From NCBI RefSeq assembly GCF_012103215.1, contig NZ_JAAVNE010000047.1, positions 1-40,162 on the forward strand: a stretch of DNA of 40,162 nt, given 5' to 3'. The stretch is from Falsiroseomonas selenitidurans. Its GTDB lineage: Bacteria; Pseudomonadota; Alphaproteobacteria; Acetobacterales; Acetobacteraceae. Positions 1-7,763 of the stretch are shown here, piece by piece (position 1 is the stretch's first letter; every line of letters starts with the position of its first letter). The notes under the pieces are model-generated. The model ran no database searches. It was not told the origin of the DNA and saw only the letters and a list, made by a program, of their open reading frames with translations. The position numbers and the translations under genes were made by a program.

Positions 1-153
1 GTCAGCGACACGCAATTCCCCGCCGCATCCCAGGCCGAGACATGGGTGGTGCAGGAGGGCGGCGCCGCCGGGCGGCGCCCGGGCAGCCAGCCGGCGCGGC
101 TCTTCGCGGCCCAGTCGGCGGCGCGCGCCTTCGACATCATTTCCGCCACCGGC
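1..153 (-). pseudogene. Fragment of a gamma-glutamyltransferase gene (partial duplicate)
   Basis: Bases 1-153 match 27270-27422, the middle of the intact gamma-glutamyltransferase gene at 26777-28390, with only two differences (positions 76 and 100). On the minus strand they encode the catalytic-threonine region, including the run SCTTHVSAWDAAGN. The two differences are missense (I to S, and H to R). Homology stops abruptly after 153, and what follows is an unrelated plus-strand reading frame. The fragment lacks both ends of the enzyme and cannot be functional as it stands. Because it touches the window edge, the part before position 1 is unknown. It may be a true partial duplication, a relic of a second ggt paralogue, or a chimeric contig end. 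Confidence 0.75.
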
Positions 154-154
154 G

Positions 155-1000
155 CCCGCACCCGCCGCACCGCCTGCCCTGCCCCAGGCGGCCGCACCGG
201 ACCCTGCCGCGCCCAGCCCGGCGCCGCGTGGGGCGCCACACCCCGCCGCCCAGCGGGTACCGGCGCTGGCGGCCATGCTGGCCTTGGCCCGCCAGGCGGA
301 GGCGTCGCGGATCGGCTGCTTCCATCTGGTGCTGCCCGGCCGCGCCTCCGTCCTGGGCGGGGCACCGCAACCGACCCTGGCGGCGGCGGAGGCGGCAGCG
401 CTCGCCGAGCCGCTCCTGGCACGGGACTGGGTGCCGCTGCGCCACGCCTTCGCGCGCCACCCCAACGCCGCGGCGCTGTGGCGGCTGGATGGACGCAGCC
501 TGACGGTGGAGGGTGGGCTCGCCCTGGCGGGCACCCTGCTGGCCGTGCTGCGCACCCGCCGGCCGGACGCCGCGGCGGGTCTGGCGCGGGCCGCCGGGCT
601 GCTGGCGCGTGCCGATCTCGGCGCCCTGCCCCGCCGCGGCATCGCGGCCGCGCCGCAGGCCGAACAGCAGGAGGCGGCGGATCGCTTCTTCGGCATCACC
701 GTGGCGGAGACGGAGCCGGCCCTGTCGCCCGACCTCTTTGCCGACCAGCCGGCGCCCCGGCGGCTGGAGGCGATGCCCGGCCTCGAAGCCTGGTCGACCG
801 CGTCGGCGCCGCTGCCCTGGCGGGTGGTGGTGCTCGCCGGACCCGGCCTGGGCGGCAGCGACCATCCGGCGCAGCTCGGCTGGTGGCTGCGCTGGCTGGT
901 GGCGGAATGTGTGCTGAGCGAGGCGCTGGGCCTTGCCACGCCGCAGGCGGCAACCGGCCTGCAGCCGGACCTGGTGCTGACGCTCGCCGCCGAGGGGTGA
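155..1000 (+). CDS. Unrecognised protein, 5'-truncated, with an in-frame stop
   Basis: I do not recognise this protein. The frame is open from the junction near 154. It begins with a Pro/Ala-rich stretch of about 40 residues that looks like an interdomain linker, so the ATG at 275 (MLALARQAEA) is probably internal and the true N-terminus is lost. The folded part is Ala/Leu-rich, with runs such as RFFGITVAETEPALSPDL and WWLRWLVAECVLSEALG. The frame hits TGA at 998-1000 but continues in the same frame with coding-like sequence (RILVGVADHRLYPAQEGFAF) to about 1075. A CGA-to-TGA nonsense change is one explanation. The gene may therefore be doubly broken. Downstream, repeat copy 1 separates it from the convergent molybdenum hydroxylase gene. 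Confidence 0.5.
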   Translation, partial: PAPAAPPALPQAAAPDPAAPSPAPRGAPHPAAQRVPALAAMLALARQAEASRIGCFHLVLPGRASVLGGAPQPTLAAAEAAALAEPLLARDWVPLRHAFARHPNAAALWRLDGRSLTVEGGLALAGTLLAVLRTRRPDAAAGLARAAGLLARADLGALPRRGIAAAPQAEQQEAADRFFGITVAETEPALSPDLFADQPAPRRLEAMPGLEAWSTASAPLPWRVVVLAGPGLGGSDHPAQLGWWLRWLVAECVLSEALGLATPQAATGLQPDLVLTLAAEG

Positions 1001-1040
1001 TGCCGGATCCTGGTGGGGGTGGCCGATCACCGCCTCTACC

Positions 1041-1136
1041 CGGCGCAGGAAGGCTTCGCCTTCGTGCCCATCAAACGCCGAGCGGGCTGCGGCGCGCGCT
1101 CGGCGCTTCGGGCCGCAGGTCGGACCTTCGTGCGCT
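1041..1136 (+). repeat. Intergenic multi-hairpin repeat, copy 1
   Basis: A chain of inverted repeats between two convergent genes. Visible stems are GAAGGC-TTC-GCCTTC (1049-1063) and a 9-bp stem CGCCGAGCG / CGCTCGGCG with a 12-nt loop just downstream. The element ends in CTTCGGGCCGCAGGTCGGA (1106-1124) followed by CCTTCGTG. The 19-nt core is identical in copy 2 (20764-20782), and CCGCAGGTCGGACCT recurs in copy 3 (37667-37681). Its 5' hairpin overlaps the readthrough reading frame of the upstream gene. The function is unknown; a two-way terminator or mRNA-end stabiliser would fit the convergent position. Confidence 0.55.
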
Positions 1137-1158
1137 GGGCATCAGGCCCCGGCCGGGA

Positions 1159-3501
1159 TCAGCGCGGCCCCGCTGCCGCGGGGTCGACCAGCGCCACCAC
1201 ATCCACCGGCGAAAGCGGCACGCGGCGGATACGGGCGCCGAAGGGTGCCAGCGCATCCTCCACCGCCGCGGCCACCGCGGCGGGAATGGGGATCACGCCG
1301 GCCTCGCCGACGCCCTTGATGCCCAGCGGGTTCAGCGGCGTCGGGCTGTGCAGGTGCAGGATCTCGACCGGCGGCATCTCCGTCGCCGTCACCAGCAGGT
1401 AGTCGGCCAGGGTGGTGGAGATGGGCTGCGCCTGCTCATCGAAGCGCATGTGCTCATACAGCGCGTTGCCGATGCCATGCGCGATGCCACCCATCAGCTG
1501 GCCGTCGACGATGCGCGGATGCAGCGCCCGCCCGCAATCATGCGCGAAGACCAGGCGCAGGATGGTGACGCCGCCGGTCTCCACATCCACCGCCACCTCC
1601 ACCGCGGCGGTGCCGTTGGCATAGGTCATGGCGTCGATCACCACTTCCTCGGTCGCCGCCAGGCCCGGGCCGCGGCCGCCCGGCAGCATGAAGCCGGGCT
1701 GGCCGGCGGCGGCGCGGGCGATGGCCGCCAGCGTGACGCAAAGGCCCGGCGCGCCCTTCACGCGCACCGCCCCGGCCTCGATCTCCAGGTCCTCCGTCGC
1801 CACTTCCAGCATCGTGCCGGCAATGGCCAGCGCCTTCTCCCGCACCTTCAGCGCCGCCACATGGGCGGAGCTGCCGGCCAGCACCGCCTGGCGGCTGTTG
1901 GACCCGCCGATGCCCAGCGGCGTGGCCGCGGTATCCCCGGTGATGACGCGGATATCCGCCACATCCGCGCCCAGCTGCTCGGCCACGATCTGCGCCAGCA
2001 TGGTGGCGGTGCTCTGCCCCATGGCGGCGGCGCCGGAGGCGACGACAATGCGCCCGGAGGGTTCGACACGCACCGAGACCTGCTCGAAGGGGCCGCGCCC
2101 GGTGCCCTCCACATAATTGGCCAGGCCGATGCCGAGGTGCCGCCCGGCCAGGCGCGCCGCCTGCTGGCGTGCCGGGAAGCCGGCCCAGTCGATGGCGTCC
2201 AGCGCCATCTGCTGGCAGCGCGGGTAGTCGCCGCTGTCGAGCGTGACGGCGATGCCGCCGCGCGTCTTCAGCGGCGTCGCGTAGGGCATGCGGTCGGCCG
2301 GCACCAGGTTGCGGCGGCGGATCTCCGCACGGTCCAGCCCCAGCCCCTGCGCGGCGCGGTCCAGCAGCCGCTCCATGGCGAAGACGCCCTGCGGCTGGCC
2401 GGCGCCGCGCACCGGCGTGACCGGGACCTTGTTCGTCACCGCCGCGCGGATCGTCATCCGGAAGGCGGGCACCATGTAGGCCAGCGGCATGGCGGCGACG
2501 GCGCCCTGCGGCACGTTCACGCCGCGCGCGGTCCAGGCGCCATGGTCATGCACCAGATCCCCGCGCAGGCCGAGGATGCGGCCGGCTGCATCGGTGGCGA
2601 TCTCCACCCGCCAGCTCTGGTCGCGTTCCTGCGTTGTCGCGACGAAATGCTCGGCGCGGTCCTCGATCCACTTCACCGGGCGCCCCAGCAGCCGTGCCGC
2701 CAGCGGCACCACCACCTCCTCCGGGTAGAAGACCAGCTTGGGGCCGAAGCCGCCGCCGACATCCGGCGTCACCACGCGCAGCCGCGATTCGTCCATGTCC
2801 AGCAGGTCGCAGAGCAGGCGCTTCGCGGCGTGCGGGGTCTGGGTGGAGCTCCAGACCGTCAGGCGGTCCTCGGTCGCATCGTGCAGCGCGACCACGCCGC
2901 GGCATTCCATGGAATGGCTGCCGCCGCGATGGATGTGCAGCGTCTCCGCGAAGCGGTGCGGCGCGGCGGCGAAGGCGGCATCCACATCGCCATAGGCGAC
3001 GGTCATCTGCGCCACGAGGTTGGAGTCGGCCCCGCTGTGCGCCAGCGGCGCATCCGGCAGCAGCGCCGCGTCGCAATCGGCGATGGCCGGCAGCGGGTCG
3101 TAATCCACCTCGATCAGCGCCAGCGCATCCTCCGCCAGCGCGCGGCTGTCGGCGATGACGACGGCCAGCGCCTCCCCCACATGCGCCACCTCCGCCGCCG
3201 CCAGGATCGGGCGATGCAGTTCCAGGCGATAGGACGGGCTGGGCAGCGCGACGACCAGGCGCATGTCGGTCAGATGCGGCCGCAGGTCATCCGCCAGCAG
3301 CACGGCCTGCACACCGGGCAGCGCCCGCGCCGCCGCGGTATCGACGCGCAGGATGCGCGCATGCGCGTGGGGGGAGCGCAGGAAGGCGGCGTGCAGCGCG
3401 CCGGGCGGCGCGATGTCGTCCACGAAGCGGCCGCGGCCGCGGATCAGCGCGGCATCCTCCACCCGCGCGACGTCGCGGCCCACGAGGCGCCCGGCGGTCA
3501 C
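1159..3501 (-). CDS. Xanthine-dehydrogenase-family molybdopterin-binding subunit (CoxL/XdhB-like)
   Basis: Large catalytic subunit (780 aa, normal length) of a molybdenum hydroxylase, which oxidises an aldehyde, N-heterocycle or similar substrate with water as oxygen donor. It shows VGGGFGPK (248-255), SMECRG (197-202), VRGAGQPQG (364-372) and KGVGEAG with the presumed catalytic Glu733. The 364-372 motif differs from the CoxL form I active-site loop AYRCSFR, so a true CO dehydrogenase is unlikely. The start is GTG at 3501; GTGA overlaps the stop of the 2Fe-2S subunit gene. It is the last gene of an operon that begins with a GntR regulator at 7689. No signal peptide is seen, so it is probably cytoplasmic. 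The substrate cannot be read from sequence. Confidence 0.9.
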   Translation of the reverse strand: MTAGRLVGRDVARVEDAALIRGRGRFVDDIAPPGALHAAFLRSPHAHARILRVDTAAARALPGVQAVLLADDLRPHLTDMRLVVALPSPSYRLELHRPILAAAEVAHVGEALAVVIADSRALAEDALALIEVDYDPLPAIADCDAALLPDAPLAHSGADSNLVAQMTVAYGDVDAAFAAAPHRFAETLHIHRGGSHSMECRGVVALHDATEDRLTVWSSTQTPHAAKRLLCDLLDMDESRLRVVTPDVGGGFGPKLVFYPEEVVVPLAARLLGRPVKWIEDRAEHFVATTQERDQSWRVEIATDAAGRILGLRGDLVHDHGAWTARGVNVPQGAVAAMPLAYMVPAFRMTIRAAVTNKVPVTPVRGAGQPQGVFAMERLLDRAAQGLGLDRAEIRRRNLVPADRMPYATPLKTRGGIAVTLDSGDYPRCQQMALDAIDWAGFPARQQAARLAGRHLGIGLANYVEGTGRGPFEQVSVRVEPSGRIVVASGAAAMGQSTATMLAQIVAEQLGADVADIRVITGDTAATPLGIGGSNSRQAVLAGSSAHVAALKVREKALAIAGTMLEVATEDLEIEAGAVRVKGAPGLCVTLAAIARAAAGQPGFMLPGGRGPGLAATEEVVIDAMTYANGTAAVEVAVDVETGGVTILRLVFAHDCGRALHPRIVDGQLMGGIAHGIGNALYEHMRFDEQAQPISTTLADYLLVTATEMPPVEILHLHSPTPLNPLGIKGVGEAGVIPIPAAVAAAVEDALAPFGARIRRVPLSPVDVVALVDPAAAGPR

Positions 3502-3986
3502 GCGGCTTCTCCGCGCAGGGCGCGGGCGGCGGCGAGCGCGGCGGCGACGATGCTGTCATAGCCGGTGCAGCGGCAGATGTTGCCGGACAGGGCGATGCGC
3601 AGGTCCTCCGCGCCGGGGTCCGGGTTCTCGGCCAGATACTCCACCAGCGTCGCCAGGATGCCGGGCGTGCAGAAGCCGCATTGCAGGCCGTGATGGTCGC
3701 AGAAGGCCTGCTGCAGCGGATGCAGCGTGCCGTCCGCCGCGGCCAGCCCCTCGATCGTCGTCACGGCCCGGCCCGCCGCCTGCACCGCCAGCATCAGGCA
3801 GGCACGCACGGCGCGGCCATCCACCAGCACGGTGCAGGCGCCGCAGACACCGTGCTCGCAGCCCAGATGCGTGCCGGTGAGGCCCAGCGTGCCGCGCAGG
3901 AAATCCGCCAGGTGCTGGCGCACCGGCGTCTCCGCCTCCCGCCGCTCGCCGTTGACGTGCAGCGCGATGTGGCGCGATTCGCTCAT
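3498..3986 (-). CDS. 2Fe-2S subunit of a molybdenum hydroxylase (CoxS/XdhC-like)
   Basis: Small iron-sulfur subunit (162 aa) that passes electrons from the molybdenum site to FAD. All eight cluster ligands are present. The N-terminal plant-ferredoxin-type cluster has Cys43, 48, 51 and 63 (motif CEHGVCGAC). The C-terminal helical domain has Cys103, 106, 138 and 140 (CGFC and CRC). The length is typical of the family. The ATG at 3986 lies in an ATGA overlap with the FAD subunit gene, and its stop overlaps the GTG of the large subunit, so the three subunits are likely coupled in translation and stoichiometry. With the flanking genes it forms the classical medium, small and large subunit arrangement. 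Confidence 0.93.
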   Translation of the reverse strand: MSESRHIALHVNGERREAETPVRQHLADFLRGTLGLTGTHLGCEHGVCGACTVLVDGRAVRACLMLAVQAAGRAVTTIEGLAAADGTLHPLQQAFCDHHGLQCGFCTPGILATLVEYLAENPDPGAEDLRIALSGNICRCTGYDSIVAAALAAARALRGEAA

Positions 3987-4855
3987 GCCGCGACGCCTTC
4001 CGTGCGGGCCCAGGCCTGTTCCAGCGCGCGCCGCACCAGCACCGTGGCCAGGCGGCGGCGGTACCATGCGGGGGCCTGCGGGTCCTCCATCGCGTCGATG
4101 CCCGCGCAGCAGGACGCCGCGGCGCGGAACAGCGCCGGCGAGGGCGCCTCGCCAAGCAGCATCGCCTCCGCCGCCGCCAGGCGCAGCGGCCCGGCGGACA
4201 CGCCGCCGAGCGTGAGGGAGACCCGTGCGATGCGGCCCTGTGCATCCGGCAGCAGCAGCGCGGCGGCGGAGACGATGGCGTAGTCGCCATGGCGACGAGC
4301 GAATTCGGTGAAGCAGGCGCCATGCCCGGCGGGCCAGAGCGGGATGCGGAGGCCGACGACCATCTCCTCCGCCGCCAGCGAAGGCGTCATCAGGCCCAGC
4401 GGGAAGTCGGCGATGCCGATATCGCGGGTGCCGGTGGCGCTGGCGACCTCGATGGTGGCATCCAGCGCCGCCGCCACGGTGACCAGTTCCGCCGAGGGGT
4501 CCAGGTGGCACAGCGACCCGCCGATGGTGCCGCGGTTGCGGGTCTGGATATGGCCGACAAGGCCCAGCGCCTCCGTCATCAGCGGGCAGGCGGCGCGGAT
4601 TGCCGGGCTGTCCTCGATGCGGCGCTGCCGCGCCATGGCGCCGATCCGCAGGCTGCCCTCCGCCACGACGATGCCGTCCAGCCCCGGGATGCGGTTGAGG
4701 TCGATGAGGTGGTCCGGCATGGCGACGCGCATGGCGAGCATCGGCATCAGCGACTGGCCGCCCGCGAGCACCCGCGCATTCTCCAGCCGCGCTAGCAGCG
4801 CCAGGGCCTCCGCCAGATGATCGGGATCGTGGTAGGCGAAGCGCGCCGGCTTCAT
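3983..4855 (-). CDS. FAD-binding subunit of a molybdenum hydroxylase (CoxM-like)
   Basis: Medium subunit (290 aa) that binds FAD and delivers electrons to the final acceptor. FAD-contact motifs are AGGQSLMPMLAMR (31-43) and TRNRGTIGGSL near residue 105, both characteristic of the CoxM/CutM family. I chose ATG 4855 (MKPARFAYHDP), which is where the family's usual N-terminus begins. An upstream in-frame start at 4993 would add 46 non-conserved residues that run into the preceding gene. It overlaps the 2Fe-2S gene by ATGA. Unlike the other junctions of this operon, it is preceded by 130 bp of non-coding sequence with a near-palindrome (4946-4967), so the hydroxylase genes may have their own control point. 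Confidence 0.92.
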   Translation of the reverse strand: MKPARFAYHDPDHLAEALALLARLENARVLAGGQSLMPMLAMRVAMPDHLIDLNRIPGLDGIVVAEGSLRIGAMARQRRIEDSPAIRAACPLMTEALGLVGHIQTRNRGTIGGSLCHLDPSAELVTVAAALDATIEVASATGTRDIGIADFPLGLMTPSLAAEEMVVGLRIPLWPAGHGACFTEFARRHGDYAIVSAAALLLPDAQGRIARVSLTLGGVSAGPLRLAAAEAMLLGEAPSPALFRAAASCCAGIDAMEDPQAPAWYRRRLATVLVRRALEQAWARTEGVAA

Positions 4856-4945
4856 GCGGCCGCCCCGGACGGGCAGCGCCTGCCGTCGGACCCGCGGAGC
4901 ACCCACCCCGCATCCCGCTTCGCCGCGCCGCCCATCCCGATTGCC

Positions 4946-4967
4946 CCAAATGTCCTGACATATTTGG
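4946..4967. promoter_or_regulatory. Inverted repeat upstream of the molybdenum hydroxylase genes
   Basis: The core is ATGTC-CT-GACAT, flanked by CCAA on the left and TTTGG on the right with a two-base offset. It lies in the only sizeable gap of the minus-strand operon, about 90 bp before the ATG at 4855. Its symmetry resembles an operator for a dimeric regulator. The GntR-FCD protein of the same operon is the obvious candidate, but the half-site is not the same as that at 7697-7708. Confidence 0.35.
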
Positions 4968-4985
4968 CGGGCGGCCTGCTGCCCG

Positions 4986-6071
4986 TCAAGCACGGGCCGG
5001 GGCGGGATCCTCCCGGAAGGCGAAGCCGATGCCGGGGCGCTCCGGCAGCCGCATCACCCCGGCTTCCGGCAGCAGGTCTTCCGCCAGGCGCTGGCGCAGC
5101 GCCAGCTGCGCGCCATGCATCTCCAGCAGCCCGCCCTGGGCGTGGCCGGCCATCAGCGCCGCATTGGCGATGTCCCAGCCGCCGGCATGGGCCACCGGCG
5201 TGCCATGCGCCTCGGCCAGGGACAGGATGCGCAGCGCGGCGGTGATGCCGCCGCAGAAGGCGGCGTTGGGCTGGATCCAGTCCACCGCGCCGCGGGTCAG
5301 CGCCTCCCGGAACCAGGCCAGGGACTGCACCATCTGCCCGGCGGCGAGCGGAATGCGGGTGGCGCGGCGCAGGGTCGCCAGCGCCTCCAGATCGTTGCCC
5401 AGCACCGGTTCCTCGAACCAGGCGATGTCGCAATCCTCCACCATCCGCGCCAGGCGGCGGGCGGTGGCGACATCCAGGCCGCAATTCGCGTCCAGCATCA
5501 GCAGCGGCTTCGGGCCGAGCGCATCGCGCACCGCGCGCACCCGTGCCGCATCCTCCGCCACGCCGCGCCCGCCGGCGGCGACCAGCATCTTCACGCCGAC
5601 GAAGCCTTGCGCCACCGCCTTGCGGCACACATCCACCAGCTCCGCCTCGGCATAGCCGGGCAGCCCGACGGTCGCGTAGCAGGGCACGGCATCCCGCGCG
5701 CCGCCCAGCAGCCGCCACAGCGGCTCCCCCAGCGCCCGCGCCCGCAGGTCCCACAGCGCCATGTCGAGCGCCGACAGCGCCGCGGTGAAGGCGCCGGTCG
5801 CACCGCGCGGGTTGAAGCGCGCGGTCAGGCTGCGGGTGATGGCTTCCGTGCGCCGCGCATCCTGGCCGCGCAGCGCCTCCGCCATGCGCGGCAGCAGCGC
5901 TGCCACCTCATCGGCCAGGAAGCGACCGGTGACGCCGGTGCCGACCAGGCCATCCTCCGTCTCCACCCGGCAGAGCACGAAGGTGGGGGTTTCCGTGCCG
6001 GCATAGTTGGCGGCGGCGCTGGGCGGCACCAGCCGCTCCACCGAGGCGCGCAGGCCGCGGATGCGGGTCAT
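4986..6071 (-). CDS. Mandelate racemase/muconate lactonizing enzyme family protein (enolase superfamily)
   Basis: This 361-aa protein has the enolase-superfamily capping domain (about 1-125) and barrel. Family members abstract a proton next to a carboxylate, usually for sugar-acid dehydration, racemisation or cycloisomerisation. Recognisable residues are Asp194 (LMLDAN) and Glu220 (WFEEP) as metal ligands and His295 (VAHAGGWD) as likely base. Two positions are odd: the third metal ligand is Gln246 (AAGQ) rather than the Glu of AAGE, and the Lys-x-Lys motif reads K161-M-L. It may therefore use only the His-side base. ATG 6071 overlaps the stop of the TIM-barrel isomerase gene (ATGA). It is part of the GntR operon; the substrate is probably an organic or sugar acid. 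Confidence 0.85.
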   Translation of the reverse strand: MTRIRGLRASVERLVPPSAAANYAGTETPTFVLCRVETEDGLVGTGVTGRFLADEVAALLPRMAEALRGQDARRTEAITRSLTARFNPRGATGAFTAALSALDMALWDLRARALGEPLWRLLGGARDAVPCYATVGLPGYAEAELVDVCRKAVAQGFVGVKMLVAAGGRGVAEDAARVRAVRDALGPKPLLMLDANCGLDVATARRLARMVEDCDIAWFEEPVLGNDLEALATLRRATRIPLAAGQMVQSLAWFREALTRGAVDWIQPNAAFCGGITAALRILSLAEAHGTPVAHAGGWDIANAALMAGHAQGGLLEMHGAQLALRQRLAEDLLPEAGVMRLPERPGIGFAFREDPAPARA

Positions 6072-6898
6072 GCCGCGACGCCGGCGGCACGCGCCGCCGC
6101 CACCTGGCCGTGCCGGGCCTGTTCCATCTGTTCCAGCGTGCCGAAGGCGTTCATGTAGTGGCCCTTGAATCCCATCGCCTCGATGCGGCGGAACATGTCG
6201 CCGAAGTCGAAATCGCCCTCACCCGGGACCAGGTGCTGCTCATGGCCGTTGCGCCAGCAATCCGCCAGCCGCACCTCCACCACGCGATGCATCGGGATCT
6301 CCGCCAGGAATCCCGCCACGCCCTCGGGCAGCAGGTGCGCGTGGTTGGCGGTGAAGCTCAGGGCGAAGGCCGGGCTGTCGATGGCGTCGTAGTAGTATTT
6401 CCACTCCGCCACCGTATGCGCCAGGTAGTGCACCTCCGCATCGGCCGGCTCCTTGTTCAGATTCTCCAGCAGCAGCAGCGCCTTGTGCTTCTCCGCGTGG
6501 TCCACCATGCGGCGCAGGCGGTCGAGCCCCGCCTGCATGCGCATCGCCACATCCGCGGTGAAGTGGTAGCCGGCATGGACGACGATGGATTCCGCGCCGA
6601 GAAGCGGCATCGCCTCGATATAGGCCCTCATGTAGGAATCGACGGCTTCCGACAGGAAGGGCGAATATTCCGCGACGTTGACGGCGGAAAGCGTGTGCAG
6701 GCCGAGATGCACCTGGTGCTTCTCCAGCAGCGCGCGCACGCCGCGCGCCCTGGCGGCGTCGAAACGGGTCACCGCATTGGCGCCGGTGTCGAGCTGGATG
6801 TCGATGTGCCGCACGCCATGGGCGCCGGCCCAGGCGATGGCATCCTCCAGCTTCAGCCGCCGCCCGACATCGACGCCGATCCGCTCCAGCAGGGTCAT
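6068..6898 (-). CDS. Sugar phosphate isomerase/epimerase family TIM-barrel protein
   Basis: A 276-aa xylose-isomerase-like TIM barrel (AP endonuclease 2 fold). Probable metal ligands and catalytic residues occur in order: His108 (VVHAGYH), Glu145 (LLLENLN), His186/188 (TANHAH), Glu208 and Asp213 (VEVRLAD), and His222 in a loop before GEGDFDF. The family includes hydroxypyruvate, tagatose and inosose isomerases, epimerases and dehydratases, so the exact reaction is open. ATG 6898 is preceded by a strong AAGGAGG and overlaps the GntR stop (ATGA); its own stop overlaps the next gene's ATG. Its position between regulator and racemase-type enzyme suggests an early isomerisation or dehydration step of the pathway. 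Confidence 0.85.
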   Translation of the reverse strand: MTLLERIGVDVGRRLKLEDAIAWAGAHGVRHIDIQLDTGANAVTRFDAARARGVRALLEKHQVHLGLHTLSAVNVAEYSPFLSEAVDSYMRAYIEAMPLLGAESIVVHAGYHFTADVAMRMQAGLDRLRRMVDHAEKHKALLLLENLNKEPADAEVHYLAHTVAEWKYYYDAIDSPAFALSFTANHAHLLPEGVAGFLAEIPMHRVVEVRLADCWRNGHEQHLVPGEGDFDFGDMFRRIEAMGFKGHYMNAFGTLEQMEQARHGQVAAARAAGVAA

Positions 6899-7689
6899 GG
6901 GGTTTCCTCCTTCCTGTGCGCCTTGGCGCCGCGGGTTGCGGGCTGCGGCGGCATCGCCGCATGCCCGATGGAGTCGAGGAAGCGCACGCGGCCGAGGCGC
7001 GCATGCGCCTCCGCCAGGCCGCGCGCCAGGGCGGCGTCGCCGGCGGCAATCGCTTCCAGCAGCGCGGCGTGTTCCGCATTCGCCTCCGCCATATGCGCCG
7101 GTTGCTCGAAGGACCGGCGGCGCAGCAGCAGCAGCTTGCGCGTCAACTGGCCATACAGCGCCTCCGCCTCCCGGTTGCGGGCGCAGGCAAGGATGCAGGC
7201 ATGGAAGGCGCTGTTGCCGCGGAAGAACCCTTCGCGATCGCCACGAGCGATCGCCGCCTGCATGGCCGCCACCAGGCTGCGCAAGGCCTGCGCCTCGGCC
7301 GGCGTCGCGCGCTCGGCGGCATTGGCCGCGGCCAGGCCGAACAACGCGCCGTTGATCTCGTAGATCTCCATCGCCTCCTCCAGGCGCAGGCTGCGCACGA
7401 AGGCACCGCGATTCATGATGACGGTGACGAGGCCGGTCTTCTCCAGCGCCCGCGCCGCCTCGCGCACCGGGCCGCGGCTGACGCCCAGGCTGCGCGCCAG
7501 CGCCACCTCGTTCAACCTTTCGCCAGCGCCGAGCGTGCCATCGAGGATCAGGGCCTCCAGCCGCTGCGCCACATCGAGGCCGAGCGGCTGCGGCAGGCGC
7601 GGGCGGCGCTTGGGTACAGGCTTCCCGTGCCGCTTCCCGCGCGAAGAAGCGGCCGGTTCCAGCCTCTGCGGCGCAGGAGCGTCGGCCAT
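6895..7689 (-). CDS. GntR-family transcriptional regulator, FCD subfamily
   Basis: A 264-aa regulator. It has a basic N-terminal tail (to about 36), a winged helix-turn-helix (about 37-100, with LNEVALARSLGVSRGPVREA), and an all-helical FCD ligand domain (about 103-240). FCD regulators usually bind organic acids and repress catabolic operons. It is the first gene of the minus-strand operon and overlaps the next gene by ATGA. The start at 7689 lies 7 bp from the perfect palindrome ACTGT-TT-ACAGT (7697-7708), a likely autoregulatory operator. The C-terminal tail after residue 240 is Lys/Arg/Pro-rich and unlikely to be structured. It is placed to control both this operon and the divergent CoA-transferase genes. 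Confidence 0.92.
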   Translation of the reverse strand: MADAPAPQRLEPAASSRGKRHGKPVPKRRPRLPQPLGLDVAQRLEALILDGTLGAGERLNEVALARSLGVSRGPVREAARALEKTGLVTVIMNRGAFVRSLRLEEAMEIYEINGALFGLAAANAAERATPAEAQALRSLVAAMQAAIARGDREGFFRGNSAFHACILACARNREAEALYGQLTRKLLLLRRRSFEQPAHMAEANAEHAALLEAIAAGDAALARGLAEAHARLGRVRFLDSIGHAAMPPQPATRGAKAHRKEETP

Positions 7690-7696
7690 TCTTTAG

Positions 7697-7708
7697 ACTG
7701 TTTACAGT
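7697..7708. promoter_or_regulatory. Perfect palindrome between divergent GntR and CoA-transferase arms
   Basis: ACTGT-TT-ACAGT, a perfect 5+2+5 inverted repeat in the short intergenic region between the GntR gene (start 7689, minus) and the plus-strand genes. The GT..AC core fits the general FCD-type GntR operator pattern (GT, 0-3 bases, AC). Binding here would block GntR translation-start proximal DNA and possibly the divergent promoter. This is an inference from position and symmetry only. Confidence 0.5.
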
Positions 7709-7763
7709 TCCGCCCGGGGCTGACAAGCTGAAGACAGCAAAAAGAACCTTCGGGAGGATGACG

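Noticed and set aside
998..1000. TGA as a selenocysteine codon
   Set aside because: No selenoprotein family similarity and no clear SECIS-like requirement could be shown; a nonsense change or readthrough artefact is simpler.
46..3561. Very long plus-strand open frame (1171 codons)
   Set aside because: It is the complement of the molybdenum hydroxylase genes, rich in His/Arg/Gln as expected from antisense GC-rich DNA, with no recognisable domain.
1159..4855. Assignment as aerobic CO dehydrogenase (coxMSL)
   Set aside because: The active-site loop is VRGAGQ rather than AYRCSFR, and the operon lacks cox accessory genes.
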